NCBI GenBank assembly: GCA_030634925.1
Contig: DAOVZV010000050.1
Span: 1 to 7,083 of the forward strand
Reading direction: 5' to 3'
Length of the DNA stretch: 7,083 nucleotides
From: Sulfurovum sp.
GTDB taxonomy: Bacteria; Campylobacterota; Campylobacteria; Campylobacterales; Sulfurovaceae
The notes beneath the pieces were generated by a model, which was given only the letters and a program-made list of their open reading frames with translations, was not told the origin of the DNA and made no database searches. Both the position numbers and the translations under genes were made by a program. This document shows positions 1-5,644 of the stretch, in pieces. How positions within the stretch are numbered: the first letter of the stretch is position 1; each line of letters starts with the position of its first letter.

Positions 1-1
1 A

Positions 2-772
2 CTTGATACATTCAATTATATCGGTATTAGTATAGATGGTAGTCCTGATGTACATGATGCTTTTCGTGGACTCAAAGGCTCGTTTGAAGCATCGATGACG
101 GCTGTTGATTTGCTCAATAGTTATGGCAAAACCAAAGTAGTTATCAGATTTACAATTACCAAAGATACTTATGATGATTTGGCATTTATCTTTGAACTAG
201 CAGAGAAACATAATATCCCCAAAATATACATCTCACATCTAGTATATTCTGGTCGAGGACTAGATAATCTAAAGATGGATTTGGACAAAGACCAGAGGAT
301 AAAAGCTGTAGAGTTTATTGTGGATAAGGCATTTGAGTATCACGATACTAAACTTGATATTGAGATTGTAACAGGCAATATGGAGATGGATGCTATTTTG
401 TTTTATGATAAATTCATCATCAAATATCCTCAATACGCAGATGAGATGAAAAAGAGACTCATTGCGTGGGGTGGTAATAGTGCTGGTAGAAAGCTTCTAA
501 ATATAGATGCTGAAGGGAATGTCAAGCCTGACCCATTTTTCCCTACTACTATTGGTAATATATTTGAACAAGACTTCTCTGATATATGGACAAAAGAGCC
601 TACAGAGTTACTCCAAAAGCTTAGAGTACACCCTAGAGTATTGGGTGGAATTTGTGAAAATTGTGAATATCTAAGTATCTGTAATGGTGGGTCTCGAAGT
701 AGAGCGTATGCTATATATGGTGATATGTGGGCCCAAGACCCATCGTGTTATATACAAAAGGAGATAAAATGA
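2..772 (+). CDS. nirJ: Heme d1 biosynthesis radical SAM protein NirJ (5' partial)
   Basis: The reading frame is open from base 2 and enters from outside the window; 256 residues are present of a family of roughly 380-400, so the N-terminal CxxxCxxC radical SAM cluster is not visible. The first visible stretch (GISIDG, then VHDAFRGLKGSF) is the typical NirJ/AhbC core. The C-terminus carries a SPASM-like auxiliary cluster motif: Cys codons at 653, 662 and 680 (C-x2-C-x5-C) and a last Cys at 746 in DPSCY. Known role of the family: a cytoplasmic radical SAM enzyme acting on didecarboxysiroheme, removing two propionate side chains on the way to heme d1. The gene is followed by nirF with an ATGA overlap, which favours NirJ over the related heme-forming AhbC. 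The ATG at 95 is internal, because the conserved family sequence continues upstream of it in the same frame. Confidence 0.88.
   Translation, partial: LDTFNYIGISIDGSPDVHDAFRGLKGSFEASMTAVDLLNSYGKTKVVIRFTITKDTYDDLAFIFELAEKHNIPKIYISHLVYSGRGLDNLKMDLDKDQRIKAVEFIVDKAFEYHDTKLDIEIVTGNMEMDAILFYDKFIIKYPQYADEMKKRLIAWGGNSAGRKLLNIDAEGNVKPDPFFPTTIGNIFEQDFSDIWTKEPTELLQKLRVHPRVLGGICENCEYLSICNGGSRSRAYAIYGDMWAQDPSCYIQKEIK
758..763 (+). promoter_or_regulatory. Ribosome binding site of nirF
   Basis: AAGGAG lies inside the last codons of nirJ, 5 nt before ATG 769. It decides the nirF start: the longer in-frame reading from 727 would place 14 charged and polar residues in front of an intact signal peptide and has no comparable site. 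Confidence 0.75.
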
Positions 773-1869
773 AGAACATAATATTAGGACTACTAGCAAC
801 TGCTATACTTCTCACAGTGACCCAAGCCCAAGTCCAAGAGAAGTTTTTTGTAGTAGAACGAGAGAGCCAATCTGTGGCTATCATCAAAAAGGGATTGGTC
901 AAGTCATATATGAAAGATATGCACAATATGAACCATGGAGTGATTAAATTTGATAAAGATGATGGTTATATCATTAGCCGTGATGGATATGTAATCAAAT
1001 TTGACCCTATTACAGAGAAAAAAGAAGCAGAGTACAAGACATCCAAAAGTGCTATTGGATTTGTAATCGGAGAAAACTTTGTAGCAGTTGCCAATTATGA
1101 TGATAAATCAGTAGATATTCTCACAAGAGATTTGAAGCCAATTAGCAAAATCCAAACAGGCTCAAAAAATGTAGGTATCAAAATTTACAAAGATTATATC
1201 ATTTTTGCACAGATGGACAACGACAAAGTATCTATCTACAAAAATGGAAATGGTACTAAAAAGAGTCCTGATTTCAAGCTATTCAAAGAGTTTGAAGTAG
1301 GCAAGATGCCTTTTGATGCGATGATAAAAGACAATACTTATATAGTAGGGTTTTTCCTAAGCAAAGCATTTGGAGTTATTGACCTAGACAAGATGAGCTA
1401 TTCTCAAATCAAAGTAACTGCCAAAGATGACAAGCCTGTATTGAAAGTACCTCATTTTGGTTTTTGGTCGTTGAGTGAAGATAGGACTTTTATACCTGCT
1501 GTAGGAGATAACAAAGTGATGGTTTATGATAATAATTTTAAATTTATCAAAAATATAGAGATGCAAGGTCTGCCTGTATTTACATCATTGAGTCCTGACA
1601 AAAAATATCTAGCAGTTACATTTTCAGGTAAAGACTTCCCAACTATTCAGATTGTAGATACCAAAACTCTAAAGGTTATTCACAAGTTTACATTTGAGGG
1701 TAAAATACTTCACCTAAGATGGTCAAGCCTACAAGATAGTCTATATGTATCGGTCAATGACGCAGACAAAGTAAATGTAATTCATACTACAGAGTGGTTT
1801 TTGGAAAGAGAAATTTTTCAGATACAGAAACCATCAGGTATATTTGTATATATGCAAAAGGATAAATAA
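769..1869 (+). CDS. nirF: Heme d1 biosynthesis protein NirF, periplasmic beta-propeller
   Basis: This is a 366-residue protein resembling the d1-binding eight-bladed propeller of cytochrome cd1 without the heme c domain. Family-like segments are MNHGVIKF with His56, SRDGYVIKFD with Arg71, AVANYDD near 106-112, GKMPFDAMI near 178-186, KVPHFGFW with His229 and GLPVFTSLSPD near 267-277. A conserved N-terminal His is reported as essential in Paracoccus NirF; His56 is my candidate here. Residues 1-20 form a signal peptide (MKN, a hydrophobic core to about 17, likely cleavage after TQA), so the protein should be periplasmic. There is no cysteine anywhere in it, so it cannot be a lipoprotein as some NirF proteins are. 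I chose ATG 769 over the in-frame ATG at 727 because a signal peptide begins exactly there, AAGGAG lies 5 nt upstream, and it overlaps the nirJ stop as ATGA. Function: late-stage heme d1 assembly, with the exact reaction still debated for the family. Confidence 0.87.
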   Translation: MKNIILGLLATAILLTVTQAQVQEKFFVVERESQSVAIIKKGLVKSYMKDMHNMNHGVIKFDKDDGYIISRDGYVIKFDPITEKKEAEYKTSKSAIGFVIGENFVAVANYDDKSVDILTRDLKPISKIQTGSKNVGIKIYKDYIIFAQMDNDKVSIYKNGNGTKKSPDFKLFKEFEVGKMPFDAMIKDNTYIVGFFLSKAFGVIDLDKMSYSQIKVTAKDDKPVLKVPHFGFWSLSEDRTFIPAVGDNKVMVYDNNFKFIKNIEMQGLPVFTSLSPDKKYLAVTFSGKDFPTIQIVDTKTLKVIHKFTFEGKILHLRWSSLQDSLYVSVNDADKVNVIHTTEWFLEREIFQIQKPSGIFVYMQKDK

Positions 1870-2603
1870 TGAGTAAAGTATATCTAACAGGAGCAGGACC
1901 GGGTGATATTGAATTATTGACGGTCAAGGCTTTGCGTGTAGTAAGAGAAGCTGATATTATCATCTATGATAGATTGGCAAACCCTGATATCCTCAAAGAA
2001 GCAAGAGATGGATGTGAGTTTGTATATGTAGGAAAAGAAGATTCTCATCATACCTTACCACAAGAGGACATCAATGAGATTATCTACCAAAATGCTCTCA
2101 AATATGAGACTGTCGTACGACTAAAAGGTGGAGACCCTTTGGTATTTGGACGAGGTGGAGAAGAGGGAATTTATCTCAAAGAGAGAAATATCAAATTTGA
2201 ATTTATCCCTGGGATTACTTCTGCTATCGCTGTACCACAATACGCAGGAATACCAGTGACTCATAGAGGGATTTCAGTCTCTTTTCGAGTTGTCACTGGT
2301 CACGAAAGCAAGAACAAAGAGCATTCACAAATACCATGGAACAACTACAAAACAGATGATACTATTGTATTTTTGATGGGTCTGCACAAGCTAAAGCATA
2401 TCTCCAAAAAGCTCATAGAGATAGGCAAACCAAAAGATTATCCAGTTGCTGTCATCAGTAGAGGTACTACACCTGATGAGAAAACCGTAGTAGGAACTTT
2501 GGAAGATATTTATCAAAAAGCAAAAGACTTACCAACCCCTGCCCTAATAGTCGTAGGAAAAGTGGTAGAACTAAGAGAACAACTAAATTGGTTTGAAGAG
2601 TAA
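1869..2603 (+). CDS. cobA: Uroporphyrinogen-III C-methyltransferase (SUMT; CobA/NirE type)
   Basis: This cytoplasmic enzyme transfers two methyl groups from S-adenosylmethionine to uroporphyrinogen III, giving precorrin-2, the precursor of siroheme, cobalamin and heme d1. The 244-residue length is typical of a stand-alone SUMT. Visible motifs in order are GAGPGD at residues 8-13 (N-terminal SAM-binding loop), YDRLANP near 33-39, VVRLKGGDPLVFGRGGEE at 82-99, GITSAIAVPQYAGIPVTHRG at 115-134 and VFLMGLHKL at 167-175. There is no fused CysG N-terminal or HemD domain; the dehydrogenase is the separate next gene. The ATG shares one base with the nirF TAA stop (TAATG), and AAAGGA just upstream serves as ribosome site, so translation is coupled to nirF. 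Its place between nirF and the dehydrogenase suggests it supplies heme d1 synthesis (the NirE role), though it could also serve siroheme or cobalamin. Family assignment is secure; the pathway preference is inferred from position. Confidence 0.92.
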   Translation: MSKVYLTGAGPGDIELLTVKALRVVREADIIIYDRLANPDILKEARDGCEFVYVGKEDSHHTLPQEDINEIIYQNALKYETVVRLKGGDPLVFGRGGEEGIYLKERNIKFEFIPGITSAIAVPQYAGIPVTHRGISVSFRVVTGHESKNKEHSQIPWNNYKTDDTIVFLMGLHKLKHISKKLIEIGKPKDYPVAVISRGTTPDEKTVVGTLEDIYQKAKDLPTPALIVVGKVVELREQLNWFEE

Positions 2604-2605
2604 TT

Positions 2606-3172
2606 ATGTCTTTTTTTCCTGCTTACTTCTCTTTGGATAATAAGAAAATTTTGCTAGTTGGTGCTGGTGCTATTGCATTGGAAAAGCTAGAGAAACTGGT
2701 AGATTTCACCAAAGATATTACAGTAATTAGCAAAGACATATCAGATGATTTTGCTTATTTTGCCCATACACACAATATCCATATCACTGCCAAAAATTAC
2801 CAAAAAGGTGATATAGATGGTTTTGATATTGTCATAGTAGCTACAAATACTATAGAGATACACAAAGAGATATTTTTGGAGAGTAGAAGTAGCAGGATTT
2901 TGGTAAATTCTGTAGATAATACTACCTATTGTGATTTTATCTTTCCATCTTATATCAAAAATGGAGACTTGACTATATCTGTATCTACAGGTGGAGCATC
3001 ACCTGCTATGGCAAGGCGAATTCGTATTTATATAGAAAAGCTAATTCCATCAAATATAGGTGAATTTTTAGCCCAACTAAGAGGATTTAGAACAACTATG
3101 CCAAAAGGCAAAGAGAGAATGAAATTTTTTGAAGATAAAAGTGATAGGTTTATAGATGACTATTTCCCTTGA
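2606..3172 (+). CDS. Precorrin-2 dehydrogenase / sirohydrochlorin ferrochelatase-like (Met8/CysG N-domain)
   Basis: Members of this family oxidise precorrin-2 to sirohydrochlorin with NAD+, and some (Met8p, CysG) also insert iron to give siroheme. The 188-residue protein begins with a strand and the Rossmann motif VGAGAIALEK (glycines 19 and 21). It continues with NSVDNTTYCDFIFPS at 101-115 and SVSTGGASPAMARRIR at 125-140, which closely match CysG. Asp104 in VDN corresponds to the Asp known to be important for both activities in CysG/Met8p. Thr128 falls where CysG of Salmonella has a phosphorylatable Ser. The C-terminal helical region is short compared with the CysG N-domain or Met8p. The gene starts 2 nt after the methyltransferase stop, with only a weak GAAGAG ahead of it, suggesting coupled translation. 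Its product feeds the siroheme decarboxylase encoded next. The family is secure; whether it performs the iron insertion here cannot be read from sequence. Confidence 0.88.
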   Translation: MSFFPAYFSLDNKKILLVGAGAIALEKLEKLVDFTKDITVISKDISDDFAYFAHTHNIHITAKNYQKGDIDGFDIVIVATNTIEIHKEIFLESRSSRILVNSVDNTTYCDFIFPSYIKNGDLTISVSTGGASPAMARRIRIYIEKLIPSNIGEFLAQLRGFRTTMPKGKERMKFFEDKSDRFIDDYFP

Positions 3173-3182
3173 TTAGTATCAA
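3169..3182. promoter_or_regulatory. FNR/CRP-family binding site, perfect palindrome
   Basis: TTGAT-TAGT-ATCAA is a perfect inverted repeat identical to the classical FNR consensus TTGAT-N4-ATCAA. Related denitrification regulators (NnrR/DNR type) bind similar sites. It covers the stop codon of the dehydrogenase gene and is centred 73.5 nt before the decarboxylase ATG. The best -10 candidates downstream are TAAAAT at 3196-3201, which would put the site at about -32.5, and TTTAAT at 3230-3235. Neither gives the standard -41.5 spacing, so the mode of action (activation or repression) is uncertain. The stem is not followed by a T-run, so it is not a terminator. Confidence 0.7.
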
Positions 3183-3248
3183 AATCAGACCACTCTAAAA
3201 TCAGCACAAATAACCCAAATTAACCACTATTTAATCAAGGATTACCTT

Positions 3249-4244
3249 ATGAAATCACAACTATTATCTATTATCCAAAAGAGCTTTCCATTGACATCTC
3301 GACCATTTGCTGTTATCGCAGATATGCTAGATACTGATGAGGAGACTATTATCAAACTCATCAAAGAGGAAAAAGAGAACAAAATAATCAGACAAATATC
3401 TCCTATTTTTGATACCAAAAGCTTGGGATATAGCTCATCATTGGTCTCATTTAAAATCAAAGAAGAAGATATAGATAATGCTGTCAAAATCATCAATGCC
3501 CACCCTGGAGTATCTCATAACTACGAGAGAGACCACGACTTTAATATATGGTTTACTATGGCTGTGTCACCAACTTCCATACTAGGACTAGATAAAACAA
3601 TAGAGATATTGGCAAAAGAGACAAATGCTATAGAGTCTATTATGCTACCTACTTTGAAACTATTCAAAATCGCCGTCAAGCTCAATATCACAGGAGATGA
3701 TGCCAAAAAAGAAAAAGTGGTCAAACAGAAGAAAAAAGATATAACACTAACTTCTTTTCACCACAAAGTAATAGCACTAGCACAAAAAGATATTCCTATC
3801 GTACAAGAGCCGTTCAAAGATATAGTAGAACAATTAGGACTTAGTTATGATGAGTTTTTTGCTATACTAAATGAATTTAAAGAGGCAGGAGTTATGCGTA
3901 GATTTGCTGGTATATTAAATCATAGAAAAGCAGGATTTAACGCCAACGCAATGGTTGTATGGGATATAGATGAGAAAGATGGTGATAAGATAGGTAAACA
4001 AGCAGCTACATTTTCTGCTGTAAGTCACTGCTATTTACGCCCTAAATATCCAAACTGGAAATACAATCTATTTACAATGGTTCACGGCAAAACTACAGAA
4101 GAGACAAATAACATCATAGCAGATATAGCATCCGAGATAGAGCATAAATCAAAACGCCCTCTCTACTCTACAAGAGAGTTCAAGAAAGTAAGAATAGAGT
4201 ATTTTACTCCAGAGTTTGAAAAGTGGGAATTGGCTAATAAATAA
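3249..4244 (+). CDS. nirDL: Siroheme decarboxylase, two-domain fusion (NirDL type, AhbA/AhbB family)
   Basis: The 331-residue protein consists of two homologous Lrp/AsnC-like halves joined by a lysine-rich linker (about 150-165). Each half has a helix-turn-helix-like region followed by a ferredoxin-like fold. The first half shows ENKIIRQISPIFD (43-55) and VSHNYERDHDFNIWFTM (88-104); the second shows AGVMRRFAGILNHRKAGF (213-230) and VSHCYLRPKYPNWKYNLFTM (258-277). The His-x-Tyr-x-Arg signatures (His90/Tyr92/Arg94 and His260/Tyr262/Arg264) recur in siroheme decarboxylases. Known role: decarboxylation of siroheme acetate groups to 12,18-didecarboxysiroheme, the substrate for NirJ. These proteins derive from transcription factors but act as enzymes. 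AAGGA at 3237-3241 lies 7 nt before ATG 3249. A 76-nt gap with an FNR-type box separates it from the upstream operon, so it may have its own anaerobic promoter. No separate nirG or nirH is in the window. An Lrp-like regulator is unlikely given the tandem fusion and context. Confidence 0.88.
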   Translation: MKSQLLSIIQKSFPLTSRPFAVIADMLDTDEETIIKLIKEEKENKIIRQISPIFDTKSLGYSSSLVSFKIKEEDIDNAVKIINAHPGVSHNYERDHDFNIWFTMAVSPTSILGLDKTIEILAKETNAIESIMLPTLKLFKIAVKLNITGDDAKKEKVVKQKKKDITLTSFHHKVIALAQKDIPIVQEPFKDIVEQLGLSYDEFFAILNEFKEAGVMRRFAGILNHRKAGFNANAMVVWDIDEKDGDKIGKQAATFSAVSHCYLRPKYPNWKYNLFTMVHGKTTEETNNIIADIASEIEHKSKRPLYSTREFKKVRIEYFTPEFEKWELANK

Positions 4245-4250
4245 CCAAAA

Positions 4251-4442
4251 CTACCCAAACTGCAAAAGAGTACCAACAATCAAAGATAGAAAGATAGTCA
4301 AAACAATAGTTAATATGTTTTGAGTTTTCTTAGATATATCTTTTTTTGTTGCTATTATCTCTACTATTTTCATAGCAGGAAATCCCATAAACATTAGCAT
4401 CGCTACAGAAAATACTAATGTCATAACAATAGGACTCATCAT
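4251..4442 (-). CDS. Small two-helix membrane protein, unrecognised
   Basis: I do not recognise this 63-residue protein. It has two hydrophobic helices, about residues 4-24 and 42-61, joined by a positively charged loop (TKKDISKK). The positive-inside rule suggests the loop is cytoplasmic and both ends are outside. The first helix is rich in methionine: seven Met in the first 24 residues, including MLMFM. Its ATG overlaps the stop of the upstream gene as ATGA, and GGAG lies about 4 nt before it, so translation is coupled and the pair is one operon. A second ATG follows immediately and could be the true start (4439). The stop lies only 6 nt from the convergent siroheme decarboxylase stop. It is probably expressed from the FNR-box promoter upstream of its partner gene. 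The gene is supported by coupling and hydrophobicity; its function is unknown. Confidence 0.7.
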   Translation of the reverse strand: MMSPIVMTLVFSVAMLMFMGFPAMKIVEIIATKKDISKKTQNILTIVLTIFLSLIVGTLLQFG

Positions 4443-4816
4443 TTAACTCCATAAAAACTATTTACAAAATCTATATCTATTTTTGTTGATAATGCAAATG
4501 ATGCTACTTGTGTGCCATTATTATCAAATACAACTAGGTTTTGTTTCTCTATTTTAAGGTGCTTTTCCCCCCACTCTTTTTCAAAAGCTTCTAAACGGTG
4601 AAATAGTTCTGAGCTTTTAGGTTTCTCTTTAAACTCTGGATTTGTTTTGTCTCTAATTCGGAGTCCTCCGATATATTTCTCCATATAGTATGGAGAGTAA
4701 GACTTTAGCTTACTATATATAGGAGCTTTTGGTGTAGGTTTTGCCATCATAAAAGCATTGATAGCTAGTAATGCAAATCCTAATCCTAGTGCAAGAAATA
4801 GATATTTTTTCATCAT
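4439..4816 (-). CDS. Membrane-anchored periplasmic protein, unrecognised
   Basis: This encodes 125 residues from the first ATG of an ATGATG pair, or 124 from the second (4813). An N-terminal hydrophobic stretch (about 5-24, after MMKK) acts as a signal anchor or signal peptide. It is followed by a hydrophilic region of about 100 residues that should face the periplasm. Visible features are a proline/lysine-rich linker (KPTPKAP), a Tyr-rich patch (YSPYYMEKY), a charged, probably helical stretch near 68-90 (SSELFHRLEAFEKEWGEKH) and a strand-like end (LVVFDNNGTQVASFAL). It has no cysteine. I recognise no family. An in-frame ATG at 4855 is rejected: GAAGGA at 4821-4826 fits the 4816/4813 starts, and the predicted transcription start (about 4829) lies inside that longer reading. 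The gene is coupled to the 63-residue membrane protein gene downstream and lies next to heme d1 genes under an FNR-type box, suggesting a role in nitrogen-oxide respiration (inference only). Confidence 0.75.
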   Translation of the reverse strand: MMKKYLFLALGLGFALLAINAFMMAKPTPKAPIYSKLKSYSPYYMEKYIGGLRIRDKTNPEFKEKPKSSELFHRLEAFEKEWGEKHLKIEKQNLVVFDNNGTQVASFALSTKIDIDFVNSFYGVK

Positions 4817-4835
4817 TTTTTCCTTCTTTTTGCTA

Positions 4836-4841
4836 ATTATA
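4836..4841 (-). promoter_or_regulatory. -10 box of the minus-strand two-gene operon
   Basis: On the minus strand this reads TATAAT, a perfect -10. It predicts transcription from about 4829, giving a short leader that contains GAAGGA at 4821-4826 just before the ATGs at 4816 and 4813. The -35 position (4859-4864, ACTCTA on the minus strand) is poor, as expected when an activator bound at -41.5 replaces it. Confidence 0.6.
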
Positions 4842-4863
4842 GATATTTTTACCATACATAGAG

Positions 4864-4877
4864 TTGATGTTTGTCAA
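4864..4877. promoter_or_regulatory. FNR/CRP-family binding site between divergent promoters
   Basis: TTGAT-GTTT-GTCAA matches nine of the ten fixed bases of the FNR consensus. The right half read on the other strand is TTGAC, as in NnrR/DNR-type or hybrid sites. The centre, 4870.5, lies exactly 41.5 bases upstream of the start predicted from the minus-strand TATAAT, which is the standard class II activator position. It lies 44.5 bases upstream of the start predicted from the plus-strand TATAAT. One site may therefore control transcription in both directions. Confidence 0.7.
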
Positions 4878-4880
4878 TGG

Positions 4881-4908
4881 TTGGTATTTTTTAATCTGCT
4901 ATTATAAT
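4881..4908 (+). promoter_or_regulatory. Sigma-70-type promoter of the 121-residue membrane protein gene
   Basis: TTGGTA at 4881-4886 (four of six -35 bases) is separated by 16 bp from a perfect TATAAT at 4903-4908. The predicted start is about 4915, followed by GGGAG at 4924-4928 and ATG 4935. The FNR-type site ends 3 nt before the -35. Confidence 0.6.
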
Positions 4909-4934
4909 ATAAATTATCGTTTAGGGAGAGAAAT

Positions 4935-5300
4935 ATGAAGACTTTTTTAGAGTTAGAGGGTGCTTATCTTGTACTAGGATTTATCATCATACTAATTACT
5001 ATCTTTGTAAGTACAAGACCTTTTATGTCCAAAGGGGCTATCAAAAAAGGACTATTTTGGGTTATTTTAGTGTTGGCTATTATGATTGGATTACATTTCA
5101 AAATCACTACAGATAGAATGAGTGAAGTAACTACAGCATTTAATGAGGGTAGAACTGTTATCTGTGAGAGCAGAGCTATCAGAAAAGTAGCACAATCAGT
5201 TGATATTCATAGAGACAGAGAGTGGATACTAAAGGCAGATATATTTGTATCTCCTCACTACTCTAGGGGATTTTTTACAGCTAGATGTATTGTTAAATAG
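4935..5300 (+). CDS. Membrane protein with C-terminal extracytoplasmic domain, unrecognised
   Basis: I do not recognise this 121-residue protein. Two hydrophobic helices (about 8-26 and 39-54) are joined by a short positive segment (TRPFMSKGAIKKG), which should be cytoplasmic. The remaining region of about 65 residues (55-121) would then lie in the periplasm. That region has only two cysteines, Cys77 (VICESR) and Cys118 (TARCIV), far apart and near opposite ends, which could form a disulfide; there is no CxxCH, so it is not a c-type cytochrome. GGGAG at 4924-4928 lies 6 nt before the ATG. The gene has its own -35/-10 and a nearby FNR-type box shared with the divergent membrane-protein pair, so co-regulation with heme d1 genes is likely. 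It is followed by an 85-nt gap and rpmB, which has its own -10. The coding call is well supported by promoter, ribosome site and hydrophobic pattern; the function is unknown. Confidence 0.75.
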   Translation: MKTFLELEGAYLVLGFIIILITIFVSTRPFMSKGAIKKGLFWVILVLAIMIGLHFKITTDRMSEVTTAFNEGRTVICESRAIRKVAQSVDIHRDREWILKADIFVSPHYSRGFFTARCIVK

Positions 5301-5328
5301 ATTAAGCCAAAATTATGTTCCTTTTGTC

Positions 5329-5334
5329 TATAAT
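5329..5334 (+). promoter_or_regulatory. -10 box of rpmB
   Basis: A perfect TATAAT is preceded by the T-rich stretch CCTTTTGTC with no good -35, a pattern usual for sigma-70 promoters in Campylobacterota. The predicted start is near 5341, leaving a leader of about 45 nt before the rpmB ATG. That leader contains CGTT-N5-AACG at 5351-5363, too short to call a structure. Confidence 0.55.
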
Positions 5335-5385
5335 CGCACAAAATATTAACCGTTGTTAAAACGACTAAATCTAAAGGAGATATTC

Positions 5386-5589
5386 ATGGCAAGAAGATGT
5401 GACATCACTGGCAAAGGTCCATTGACAGGAAACAATGTTTCTCACGCAAACAACAAGACAAAAAGAAGACAACTTCCAAACCTTAGAAGTGTAACAATTA
5501 CACTTGAAGACGGAACAAAAAAGAGACTAAAAGTAGCTGCTTCTACTCTTAGAACAATGAAGAAAAAAGCTGCTCAAGCTACTGCTTAG
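5386..5589 (+). CDS. rpmB: 50S ribosomal protein L28
   Basis: The 67-residue basic protein begins [20 protein letters not shown] and has the typical L28 core [14 protein letters not shown] followed by [15 protein letters not shown]. It is a structural protein of the large ribosomal subunit. It has one cysteine (residue 5), so the four-cysteine zinc site of some L28 proteins is absent. The start at 5386 is set by AAGGAG at 5374-5379, 6 nt upstream, and by the conserved [11 protein letters not shown]-terminus. An in-frame TTG at 5353 would add 11 residues across the ribosome site and is rejected. It is transcribed from the TATAAT at 5329 and followed by a hairpin at 5598-5620. Confidence 0.96.
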   Translation: MARRCDITGKGPLTGNNVSHANNKTKRRQLPNLRSVTITLEDGTKKRLKVAASTLRTMKKKAAQATA

Positions 5590-5597
5590 AGTATATG

Positions 5598-5620
5598 GCT
5601 ATGCTAAAATTTAGTATAGC
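5598..5620 (+). terminator. Hairpin after rpmB, possible weak terminator
   Basis: GCTATGCTAAA and TTTAGTATAGC form a near-perfect inverted repeat (one G-U pair) around a central A, giving a stem of about 8-10 bp with a small loop. Only four T follow (5621-5624), so termination would be partial. It starts 9 nt after the rpmB stop and lies between rpmB and the channel gene, where it could reduce read-through or protect the rpmB message. Confidence 0.5.
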
Positions 5621-5624
5621 TTTT

Positions 5625-5638
5625 GGGGATTAAACCCC
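5625..5638 (+). repeat. Small GGGG/CCCC inverted repeat before the channel start codon
   Basis: GGGG-ATTAAA-CCCC is a 4-bp GC stem with a 6-base loop, ending 6 nt before ATG 5645. The space where a ribosome site should be is filled by the C-run side, so the channel gene lacks a recognisable Shine-Dalgarno sequence. Confidence 0.4.
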
Positions 5639-5644
5639 TATCAA

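Noticed and set aside
107..119. FNR-like TTGATTTGCTCAA
   Set aside because: The half-site spacing is one base short (TTGAT-N3-TCAA arrangement), and it lies well inside nirJ with no promoter elements nearby.
711..926. Minus-strand open frame of 71 codons opposite the nirJ/nirF junction
   Set aside because: It lies antisense to two well-supported genes, has no ribosome site or family signature, and is a by-product of their codon pattern.
3169..3190. TTGAT/ATCAA stem as a terminator of the upstream operon
   Set aside because: A 5-bp AT-rich stem with a 4-base loop and no T-run after it is too weak; a protein binding site explains it better.
3219..3235. Inverted repeat ATTAA-N7-TTAAT before the siroheme decarboxylase
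   Set aside because: Five AT-only bases per arm are expected by chance in this AT-rich gap. The spacing does not fit a TTAAC-N4-GTTAA (NssR-like) site.
3242..3724. Two minus-strand open frames opposite the siroheme decarboxylase
   Set aside because: Both are shadows of the strong plus-strand gene; the Ser/Ile-rich translation is typical of antisense of Asp/Lys-rich coding sequence.
4817..4855. Longer start (ATG 4855) for the minus-strand 125-residue protein
   Set aside because: It would put 13 mostly charged residues before the hydrophobic anchor, has no ribosome site, and lies upstream of the predicted transcription start at about 4829.
5353..5385. TTG start extending L28 by 11 residues
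   Set aside because: The extension spans the clear AAGGAG ribosome site, and L28 conservation begins at [10 protein letters not shown].
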